A model generated the notes under the pieces. It ran no database searches and was not told the origin of the DNA. It saw only the letters and a list, made by a program, of their open reading frames with translations. A DNA stretch of 8,342 nucleotides from JALYUA01 sp039933215. GTDB lineage: Bacteria > Acidobacteriota > Thermoanaerobaculia > UBA5066 > Gp7-AA6. Of this stretch, positions 1-6,038 are shown one piece after another. The stretch lies in NCBI GenBank assembly GCA_039933215.1, contig JBDTOO010000108.1, positions 1-8,342 on the forward strand. The letters are read 5' to 3'. Both the position numbers and the translations under genes were made by a program. Numbering within the stretch: position 1 is the stretch's first letter; each line of letters begins with the position of its first letter.

Positions 1-29
1 GCGCGCCCGAATACGACGCGGCGTCCTTT

Positions 30-44
30 CCGCGCTGCGCGCGG
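30..44 (-). terminator. Hairpin just after the permease stop, possible terminator
   Basis: CCGCGC at 30-35 and GCGCGG at 39-44 form a 6-bp GC-only stem with a 3-nt loop, starting 7 nt past the permease stop codon on the minus strand. No T-run follows on that strand, so intrinsic termination is doubtful. Nothing else was recognised in 1-51 beyond a short palindrome, GACGC-G-GCGTC, at 15-25. Confidence 0.3.
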
Positions 45-51
45 GGCGCCG

Positions 52-2706
52 CTAGGCGTCCCGCAGGGCGTGCATCGGGTCTGCGGCCGTGGCGCGCCGC
101 GCCGGGACGAAGCAGGCGAGCGCCGCGACGCCGAGCAGTACGAACGCGACGCCGACGAACGTGAACGGGTCCGTCGGGCGCACGCCGTAGAGGAGTCCCG
201 ACAGGAGCCGCGCGAAGGTGAGGGCGGCGGCGAGCCCGATTCCGAGGCCGATCGCGACGAGACCCATCCCCTGGCGCAGCACCATGCGGAGGACCGAAGC
301 GGGCGCCGCTCCGAGAGCCATGCGGATCCCGAACTCGTGGAAGCGCTGGCTGACGGAGAACGCGAGGACGCCGGTGATCCCCGTCGCCGTGATCACGAGC
401 GCGAGCGCGGCGAAGAGCGCCAGGAGGAGCGCGGTCAGGCGCGGAGTGGAGAGGCTGTTGCTCCGGACCTGCTCCAGGGTCCGGAAGCGGTCGACGGGCT
501 GATCGGGATCGACGCCGTGGACGGTCTCGGTCGCGACCCGCGACATGCTCATCGGGTTGGCGACGGTCCGCACCATCAGGGTCGACGACAGGGTCGGGTA
601 CTGCAGGAGGGAGAGGTAGATCTGGTCCGCAGGCGCCGCGGCGAGACCGTACTGCTTCACGTCCCCGACGATCCCCACGATCGAGAGCCAGGTCTTTCCC
701 TGGTTGAAGGAGATGCGATGGCCGATCGCTTCCCCGGCGGGCCAGAAGTGCCGCGCCATCGTCTGGTTGACGAGAGCGACCTGCACGCTCTCCTTGCGGT
801 CGCGGCCGTCGAAACCGCGGCCGGAGATGACCGGGATCTGGATGGTCCGGAAGTAATCCTGGCTGACCTGCTGGAAGTCGGCCTGGGGGAGGAGATCCTG
901 CTCGACCGGCGGCTGGCCCTCGATCTGGAACCGGCCGTTCCCGTTGCCGGGTCCTCCGTCGTTCAAGGGGAACGTGCCGGACACGGCGACCGAGACCACC
1001 CCCTGCTCGCCCTGCAGGCGGCGCAGCAGTGCCTCGTGGAACTCGAGCCGCTTCGGGGCGTCCATGTACTTCGAGAAGTTCAGGTCGAGACGCATCGTGA
1101 GGACCCTCTCCGTCTGGAATCCGGGGTTCACCTGCTGGAGATTCCAGAGAGTGCGGATCATCAGTCCGGCTCCGATCAGGAGGACGAACGAGATCGCGAC
1201 CTGCCCGACGATCAGGACGTTGCGGATGCGATGCCGGCCCGTGCCCGACGTCGCCCGCTCGCCGCCCTCGTTGATGGAGGACGCGAGGTCCCGGCGGCGC
1301 GAGATCACGGGGATGAGTCCGAGCGCGATACCCGTCGCGAGAGAGACGACGAGGGTGAACGCGAGAACGGGCGCCTCCATGCGGATCTCGCTCGCCCGCG
1401 GCGTGAACCGGGTTGCGAACGAGACCAGGAGCTGTAGTCCAGCGCGCGCGAAGACGAGCCCGAGCGCGCCGCCGAGGAGTCCGAGGACGGTGCTCTCCGT
1501 CAGCACCTGTCGCGTCAGCCGGCGCCGGTCCGCCCCCAGGGCGGACCGCAGAGCCATCTCGCGCTCGCGGCGGATGAGGCGCGCGAGCGACAGGTTGGCG
1601 ACGTTCGCGCAGGCGAGGAGGAGCACGAGGCCCACGGTTCCGAGCAGAATCAGGAAGGTCGGCCGCGCCTGCCGCGTCATCTCCTCGCGCAGGGAGAAGG
1701 CGGTCGTGGTGAACCCGTTCGTGGGGTACGCGTCGGGGGCCGCCTGCCTCATCCGTCCCGCTACGGTCGTGAGGTCGGTCCGGGCGGCCGCGAGGGTGAC
1801 GCCCGGCTTCAGGCGGCCGAACACCTGGAGCATCCGGCCGCGCCGGTTCGATTCGAGCTGCGGGTTCGAGCGGAACGGGCACGCGGAGACGGGCATGTAG
1901 AGGTCGTTCTCCTCGGGATAGCCCGGGATCGGTGGGAGCACGCCGATGACGGTGTGCGGGCGGTCGTTCATCGCGAAGACGCGCCCCACGACCGCCGGGT
2001 CGCCGCCGAAGCTTCTCATCCAGTACGCGTAGGAGAGAACGAGGACCGCCTCGGCACCGTGGGCGTCCTCACCCCGGCGAAAGGTCCGGCCGAGGATGGG
2101 CCGCACGCCGAGGACGTCGAAGAACTCGGCCGAGACGACGCCCGTCTGCACGCGCTCCGGCTGCTTGCGTCCGAGAAGGACGAACCACATCGAGTGGTAC
2201 TCGACGAGTCCGTCGAAGCTCCGGGTCTGGCTCTTGTAGTCCGCGAGCTCGAGGGGGGAGAAGCCGGCGTCCAGGATGGTCGCATTCGGTGCGTCCTGCT
2301 GGATGCGCACGAGCCGGTCGCCGCCGCCGTAGGGAAGGGACTGCAGCAGCACGCCATGGACGACGGAGAAGATTGCCGTGTTCGCCCCGATCCCGAGCGC
2401 CAGGGTCAGGATCGCGGCGGCGGAGAAGCCCGGGTTCTTGCGCAGCGCGCGCAGCCCGAAGCGGACGTCCTGGAGCACCGTCTCGAGGAAGCGTCCCGCC
2501 GTCTGATCCCGCACTTCGTCCTTGAACTTGTCGACCCCGCCGAAGCTGCGAAGGGCTTCCGTCCGCGCGTCTTCCGGGGAGAGCCCGCGGGCGGCGTTCT
2601 TCTCGATCTCCATCTCGAGGTGGAAGCGCATCTCGGTGTCGAGCTCGCGCTCGACCGCCGTCTTCCGGAAGAGCCGTCGCGAGGCGCGGACGAGGGGATT
2701 CGACAT
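52..2706 (-). CDS. ADOP-family ABC transporter permease (MacB/FtsX-like, duplicated, 884 aa)
   Basis: This is a large inner-membrane permease of the Acidobacterial duplicated orphan permease type. Residues 1-75 form the family's N-terminal extension, with an ELDTEMRFHLE motif near 21-31 and a GLSPEDAR..A..SFGG motif near 41-57. The rest is two copies of a MacB/FtsX unit: a membrane segment near 94-120, a periplasmic MacB-like core to about 318 and an FtsX domain near 350-472; then a segment near 495-516, a second core to about 745 and a second FtsX domain near 757-877. I count about eight membrane segments. Both FtsX halves keep the same cytoplasmic motif, EMALRSALGA at 382-391 and EFGIRMALGA at 791-800. 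There is no Walker or ABC signature, so any ATPase must come from elsewhere. The ATG follows GGGAGGA with 4 nt between and lies 25 nt after padR, so the two are co-transcribed. The length is usual for the family. The transported substrate is unknown; export or lipoprotein/peptide handling is only inferred from MacB. Confidence 0.95.
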   Translation of the reverse strand: MSNPLVRASRRLFRKTAVERELDTEMRFHLEMEIEKNAARGLSPEDARTEALRSFGGVDKFKDEVRDQTAGRFLETVLQDVRFGLRALRKNPGFSAAAILTLALGIGANTAIFSVVHGVLLQSLPYGGGDRLVRIQQDAPNATILDAGFSPLELADYKSQTRSFDGLVEYHSMWFVLLGRKQPERVQTGVVSAEFFDVLGVRPILGRTFRRGEDAHGAEAVLVLSYAYWMRSFGGDPAVVGRVFAMNDRPHTVIGVLPPIPGYPEENDLYMPVSACPFRSNPQLESNRRGRMLQVFGRLKPGVTLAAARTDLTTVAGRMRQAAPDAYPTNGFTTTAFSLREEMTRQARPTFLILLGTVGLVLLLACANVANLSLARLIRREREMALRSALGADRRRLTRQVLTESTVLGLLGGALGLVFARAGLQLLVSFATRFTPRASEIRMEAPVLAFTLVVSLATGIALGLIPVISRRRDLASSINEGGERATSGTGRHRIRNVLIVGQVAISFVLLIGAGLMIRTLWNLQQVNPGFQTERVLTMRLDLNFSKYMDAPKRLEFHEALLRRLQGEQGVVSVAVSGTFPLNDGGPGNGNGRFQIEGQPPVEQDLLPQADFQQVSQDYFRTIQIPVISGRGFDGRDRKESVQVALVNQTMARHFWPAGEAIGHRISFNQGKTWLSIVGIVGDVKQYGLAAAPADQIYLSLLQYPTLSSTLMVRTVANPMSMSRVATETVHGVDPDQPVDRFRTLEQVRSNSLSTPRLTALLLALFAALALVITATGITGVLAFSVSQRFHEFGIRMALGAAPASVLRMVLRQGMGLVAIGLGIGLAAALTFARLLSGLLYGVRPTDPFTFVGVAFVLLGVAALACFVPARRATAADPMHALRDA

Positions 2707-2731
2707 GATTTCCTCCCTGGTGCCAGATCGA

Positions 2732-3064
2732 TCAGGCGGTCTGAAGGACGCGGGCGACCGCGGCCGAAAACCGCTCCCAGCTCTCCGTCTCCGCGTCGAG
2801 CTTCCTGCGCCCCGCTCGCGTCAGCTCGTAGAACTTGGCTTTCCGGTTGTTCTCGGACGTGCCCCATTCCGCCTTGATCCAGCCCTGGCTTTCGAGCCGG
2901 TACAGCGCGGGATAGAGAGAGCCCTGGTTGACGCGCAGCACCTCTTCGGAGACCTGCTGGATGCGCTGGGAGATTCCCCAGCCGTGCATGGCGCCGGGGG
3001 AGAGTGTCTTCAAGATCAGGACGTCCAGGGTCCCCTGGAGCAGATCGTTCTTCGCTTCGGGCAT
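2732..3064 (-). CDS. PadR-family transcriptional regulator (110 aa)
   Basis: This is a small winged-helix repressor of the acidobacterial PadR subfamily, typically encoded directly before an ADOP permease, as here. The N-terminal motif QGTLDVLILKTL (10-21), HGWGISQRIQ (27-36), the recognition-helix region QGSLYPALYRLE (47-58) and the wing NNRKAKFYELTRAGR (72-86) are all present. The short C-terminal helix (about 88-108) would serve dimerisation. At 110 aa it is full length for this subfamily. The ATG start is supported by AAAGGAG at 3069-3075, 4 nt upstream. Its promoter region carries a perfect inverted repeat overlapping the -10 and spacer, which points to autorepression of the padR-permease operon. 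The inducing ligand cannot be read from the sequence. The family is certain; the target genes are inferred. Confidence 0.95.
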   Translation of the reverse strand: MPEAKNDLLQGTLDVLILKTLSPGAMHGWGISQRIQQVSEEVLRVNQGSLYPALYRLESQGWIKAEWGTSENNRKAKFYELTRAGRRKLDAETESWERFSAAVARVLQTA

Positions 3065-3080
3065 GGCGCTCCTTTAGCTG

Positions 3081-3118
3081 TTCGACAGGAGTCTCCCGCT
3101 CCTCCTGTCGAATGTCAA
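3081..3118 (-). promoter_or_regulatory. padR promoter with overlapping inverted-repeat operator
   Basis: Reading the minus strand, a perfect -35 hexamer TTGACA lies at 3113-3118. A 17-nt spacer follows, then a weak -10 GAGACT at 3090-3095, placing the transcript start near 3083 and giving a leader of about 19 nt. Over this lies a perfect 11-bp inverted repeat, TTCGACAGGAG at 3081-3091 and CTCCTGTCGAA at 3102-3112, with a 10-nt gap, so the half-site centres are 21 bp apart, two helical turns. It covers the spacer, the -10 and the start point, which is the position expected for a repressor. The repeat is seen directly; assigning it to PadR is inference. A transcript-level hairpin is the main alternative. 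Confidence 0.7.
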
Positions 3119-3157
3119 GGGGAGGTACGGGGGACCGGTGCGTGGGTTTCAAGTTTT

Positions 3158-3171
3158 CTCCCGGTCGGGAG
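3158..3171. promoter_or_regulatory. Short inverted repeat in the divergent padR/ior intergenic region
   Basis: CTCCCG at 3158-3163 and CGGGAG at 3166-3171 form a 6-bp perfect inverted repeat with a 2-nt centre. Too tight for a normal RNA loop, it is more plausible as a small protein-binding site in front of the ior operon, about 106 nt before its first codon. The rest of the 3119-3277 stretch shows no convincing -35/-10 pair for the plus strand, so the ior promoter is not located. A 6-bp repeat can occur by chance in such GC-rich DNA. Confidence 0.3.
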
Positions 3172-3277
3172 CGGCGGCGGAGCGGCGTGGGATCGAACCT
3201 CGTCCATCCTTCGGGGAAACCTCGGGATCTTCGGCCACGCTTTCCCGTAACAACCGAAACGAAACGGAGGACACCGC

Positions 3278-3745
3278 ATGGCGAGATACGCGCTCACCGT
3301 CAACGGCCGGCGGCGGACGATCGAGGCGGAGCCGGACACCCCCCTTCTCTGGGTCCTGCGCGACGAGCTCGGCCTGACGGGCACCAAGTACGGGTGCGGG
3401 GTCGGCCAGTGCGGGGCTTGCACGGTCCATCTCGATGGGGTGGCGATGCGCTCCTGCGTCGTCGCGATCTCGTCGCTCGGAGCGCAGAGGGTCACGACGA
3501 TCGAGGCGCTCTCCCCGGGCGGCGACCATCCGGTGCAGCGGGCCTGGATCGACGAGGACGTTCCGCAATGCGGATACTGCCAGGCGGGGCAGATCATGAT
3601 GGCCGCGTCCCTTCTCGCGCACTCCCCGAAGCCGAGCGACGCGGAGATCGACCAGGCGATGTCCGGCAATCTCTGCCGCTGCGGGACCTATCCGAGGATC
3701 CGCCGGGCGATCCACCGGGCCGCCGCGGAAGGGAGGAAGGCGTGA
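3278..3745 (+). CDS. iorA: (2Fe-2S)-binding subunit of an IorA-type molybdenum hydroxylase (155 aa)
   Basis: This is the small iron-sulfur subunit of a xanthine oxidase-superfamily enzyme, closest in architecture to isoquinoline 1-oxidoreductase subunit alpha. It passes electrons from the molybdenum site to an external acceptor. The N-terminal ferredoxin-like domain (about 1-75) has cluster ligands Cys40, Cys45, Cys48 and Cys60 in a C-x4-C-x2-C-x11-C pattern. The C-terminal four-helix domain (about 80-150) has Cys98, Cys101, Cys133 and Cys135 in the CGYC...CRC arrangement. All eight ligands are intact and the length is standard. The ATG follows GGAGG at 3266-3270 with 7 nt spacing. The stop codon overlaps the GTG start of the next gene, so the two subunits are probably translationally coupled. 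It has no signal peptide of its own. The gene symbol is a family-level assignment: substrate specificity (aldehyde, quinoline or isoquinoline type) cannot be told from this subunit. Confidence 0.93.
   Translation: MARYALTVNGRRRTIEAEPDTPLLWVLRDELGLTGTKYGCGVGQCGACTVHLDGVAMRSCVVAISSLGAQRVTTIEALSPGGDHPVQRAWIDEDVPQCGYCQAGQIMMAASLLAHSPKPSDAEIDQAMSGNLCRCGTYPRIRRAIHRAAAEGRKA
3731..3745 (+). promoter_or_regulatory. Ribosome binding site and GTGA overlap fixing the iorB start
   Basis: GGGAGG at 3731-3736 lies 5 nt before a GTG at 3742-3744, which shares bases with the TGA stop of iorA at 3743-3745. This decides the iorB start: the open frame runs back to about 3004, but those codons lie inside iorA or the divergent promoter region, and the first residues after the GTG are the start of a Tat signal. 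The overlap suggests coupled translation of the two subunits. Confidence 0.8.
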
Positions 3746-6000
3746 CGGGCCCGGCGCTCGACCGGCGGGCCTTCTTCCAGGTCGGGGCGACCGCAGCGGG
3801 CGGGCTCCTCGTGACGCTCTGGTGGAAGGGGACGGCCTCGGCCGCTTCCGCGACGCCGGCGGCCGGCCCTCCGGCTTCCGCGGCGGCGAAGGGCGCCTCT
3901 CTCGGCGCGTTCGTGCGGATCGATCCGGACGGGACGATCGTGATCGTCTCGGCCCGCCCCGAGATCGGTCAGGGGGTCAAGACCTCGATCCCCATGCTCC
4001 TGGCGGAGGAGCTCGACGTCGACTGGGAGCGCGTCCGCGTCGAGACGACGGAGGATGTCGACGCGAAATACCTCGACCAGTTCGCGGGAGGCAGCACGGC
4101 CGTGCACGATTCGTGGGAGCCCGTGCGCCAGCTCGGAGCGGCGGCGCGGGCCACGCTCGTGGCGGCGGCCGCGGAGAGGTGGGGCGTCCCGGCGGCGGAA
4201 TGCTCGACGGAACGGGGAGAGGTGCGCCATCCGTCCGCGGGAACCCTGCGCTACGAGGCGGTCGCCGAGCGCGCCGCGGCCCTTCCGGCTCCGAAGGACG
4301 TGAAACTGAAGGACCCGTCGGCCTTCCGGATTATCGGGCGGCCCACGCGGACGGTCGATCTCGCGGAGGTCGTCACGGGGCGCACGAAATACGGGCTCGA
4401 TCTGCGCGTATCGGGGATGCTCTACGCCTCGATCGAGCGGGCGCCCGTCTTCGGCGGACGCGTCGGGAAGGTCGATTCCCGGCGCGCGCTCGCCGTCCGC
4501 GGCGTCCGGAAGGTCGTGCCGATCTCGACGGAGGGCACGGCGCTCGCGTCCGGCCGCCCGACGGCGGGATCGAACGGCGTCGCGGTCGTGGCGACGTCGA
4601 CGTGGGCCGCGCTCAAAGGCCGGAAGGCGCTGTCGATCGAGTGGGTGGACGGCCCCGGCGCCGCGGAAAGCACGGAATCGCTGAGGGCCCGGATGGCGAA
4701 GGCGTCGGGAGAGCCCGCCGGGAAGGTGCTTCGAAACGACGGCGACTTCGACGAGGCGTTCGCCGGCGCCGCGAAGAAGATCGAGGCCGTTTACGAAGTG
4801 CCTTTCGTCGCGGCCTCGCCGATGGAGCCCATGAACTGCACCGCGCGGACGACGGAGACCGGCTGCGAGCTCTGGGCGCCGACGCAGAATCCTTACTCGG
4901 CCCGAAGCTTCGCCGGCCGCGTCCTCGGCCTCGACCGCGAGAAGCTGAAGGACACGGTGCCGGTGCACCTCCTGCGGCCCGGCGGAGGGTTCGGCCGCCG
5001 CCTCGACACCGACTATGCCGCCGAGGCGGCCCTCGTCGCGAAGGCCGCGGGCGGCGCGCCGGTGCAGGTCGTGTGGACCCGCGAGGACGAGCTGCGCCAC
5101 GGTCTCTACCGGACGTGCGGCCTGCACCGGATGCGGGCGGGCCTCGACGCGAAGGGCGCTCCCGTGGCGTGGTCGCACGCTCTCGTCAATCCTTCGCGCT
5201 ACCGCTGGCAGCACAGCGAGCAGGAGCCGCACGCGTCGGAGGTCACTCCCGACGACTTCCCCGCCGCGTTCATCCCGAACTTCCGGGTCGGCTATACCGA
5301 GATCGAATCGGTCGTGCCCCGCGGGTACTTCCGCTCCATGGTGCCGGGCGTCAACAACTTCGTCCTGCAGAGTTTCCTGGACGAGATCGCGCACGCGGCG
5401 TCGCGCGACCCGGTCGAGCTCCGCGTGGCCCTTCTCGGCGACGACCGGAAGCTCCCGTACGACGGGCACGGCGGCCCGACTTTCGACACGGGGCGCCTCC
5501 GGCGCGTCCTCGAGACGGCCGCGGAGAAGGGCGGCTGGGGAAAGCGCGCGCCCGCCGGCCGGTTCCGCGGCATCGCCTGCGGGTTCGTGTTCGGGTCCTA
5601 CGTGGCCGAGCTCGCGGAGGTCTCGATCGGCCGGGGAGGCGTCGCGCGCGTCCATCGCGTCGTCGCGGCGGTGGATCCCGGCATCGTCGTGAACCCGGAG
5701 GGCGCCCGCAAGCAGGTCGAAGGCGCTGTTCTGGACGGCGTGAACATGGCGCTGCGGCTGGAGATCACGGTGAAGGGCGGGCGCGTCGAGCAGTCGAGCT
5801 TCGGCGACTACCCCTTCCTGAGGATGGCGGACGCCCCGGCGATCGACGTCCACCTCGTCGGAAGCGGCGCGGAGCCGTGGGGCCTCGGCGAAACGGGCGC
5901 GCCTCCCGCGGTCGCCGCCGTCGCCAACGCGATTTTCGCCGCGACGGGCGAGCGGCGGCGTCGGCTGCCTCTGCGGCCATCTCCCGCCGGCCGCGCCTGA
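3742..6000 (+). CDS. iorB: Molybdopterin-binding catalytic subunit of an IorB-type hydroxylase/aldehyde oxidoreductase, Tat signal (752 aa)
   Basis: This is the large subunit of a xanthine dehydrogenase-superfamily molybdenum enzyme; it hydroxylates an aldehyde or N-heterocycle with water as oxygen donor. The N-terminus has a twin-arginine signal (DRRAFFQ at 7-13) and a hydrophobic stretch at 14-28, then an Ala/Pro-rich linker to about 50, predicting export. Family landmarks follow: EIGQGVKT (74-81), the a/b hammerhead region near 213-300, MEPMN (361-365), WAPTQNP (378-384), the cofactor motif GGGFGRR (414-420), WTREDE (445-450), RGYFRS (527-532), NPEGARKQ (651-658) and GLGETG (714-719), whose Glu717 is the expected catalytic base. 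It ends ANAIFAATG...LPL plus eight extra residues. The start is a GTG with GGGAGG at 3731-3736, overlapping the iorA stop; the frame stays open far upstream, but that part only shadows iorA. The family is secure; the real substrate is unknown. Confidence 0.93.
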   Translation: MTGPALDRRAFFQVGATAAGGLLVTLWWKGTASAASATPAAGPPASAAAKGASLGAFVRIDPDGTIVIVSARPEIGQGVKTSIPMLLAEELDVDWERVRVETTEDVDAKYLDQFAGGSTAVHDSWEPVRQLGAAARATLVAAAAERWGVPAAECSTERGEVRHPSAGTLRYEAVAERAAALPAPKDVKLKDPSAFRIIGRPTRTVDLAEVVTGRTKYGLDLRVSGMLYASIERAPVFGGRVGKVDSRRALAVRGVRKVVPISTEGTALASGRPTAGSNGVAVVATSTWAALKGRKALSIEWVDGPGAAESTESLRARMAKASGEPAGKVLRNDGDFDEAFAGAAKKIEAVYEVPFVAASPMEPMNCTARTTETGCELWAPTQNPYSARSFAGRVLGLDREKLKDTVPVHLLRPGGGFGRRLDTDYAAEAALVAKAAGGAPVQVVWTREDELRHGLYRTCGLHRMRAGLDAKGAPVAWSHALVNPSRYRWQHSEQEPHASEVTPDDFPAAFIPNFRVGYTEIESVVPRGYFRSMVPGVNNFVLQSFLDEIAHAASRDPVELRVALLGDDRKLPYDGHGGPTFDTGRLRRVLETAAEKGGWGKRAPAGRFRGIACGFVFGSYVAELAEVSIGRGGVARVHRVVAAVDPGIVVNPEGARKQVEGAVLDGVNMALRLEITVKGGRVEQSSFGDYPFLRMADAPAIDVHLVGSGAEPWGLGETGAPPAVAAVANAIFAATGERRRRLPLRPSPAGRA

Positions 6001-6014
6001 GGATAGGGCGGGGA

Positions 6015-6038
6015 ACGTCGGTCCGCCACCGGCGACGT
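6015..6038. terminator. Weak hairpin between convergent genes, possible bidirectional terminator
   Basis: ACGTCG at 6015-6020 and CGACGT at 6033-6038 can pair as a 6-bp stem around a 12-nt loop in the 37-nt gap between the convergent stop codons. No T-run follows on either strand, so this would be a poor intrinsic terminator. Termination here may instead be Rho-dependent. Weak call. Confidence 0.25.

Noticed and set aside
1..51. Possible end of another gene at the left edge
   Set aside because: Only 51 nt lie beyond the permease stop, with no supported frame; too short to call.
70..1437. 455-codon open frame on the plus strand, antisense to the permease
   Set aside because: Its composition is dominated by Arg, Asp and Glu with no recognisable fold or motif; the opposite strand encodes a full, conserved permease.
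2406..3152. Minus-strand frame overlapping both padR and the permease start
   Set aside because: It is out of frame with two well-supported genes, begins upstream of the padR promoter and shows no conserved motif.
3004..3741. Upstream extension of the iorB frame starting at 3004
   Set aside because: It runs antisense to padR, through the divergent promoter region and across iorA in another frame. The GTG at 3742 has a ribosome site and begins the Tat signal.
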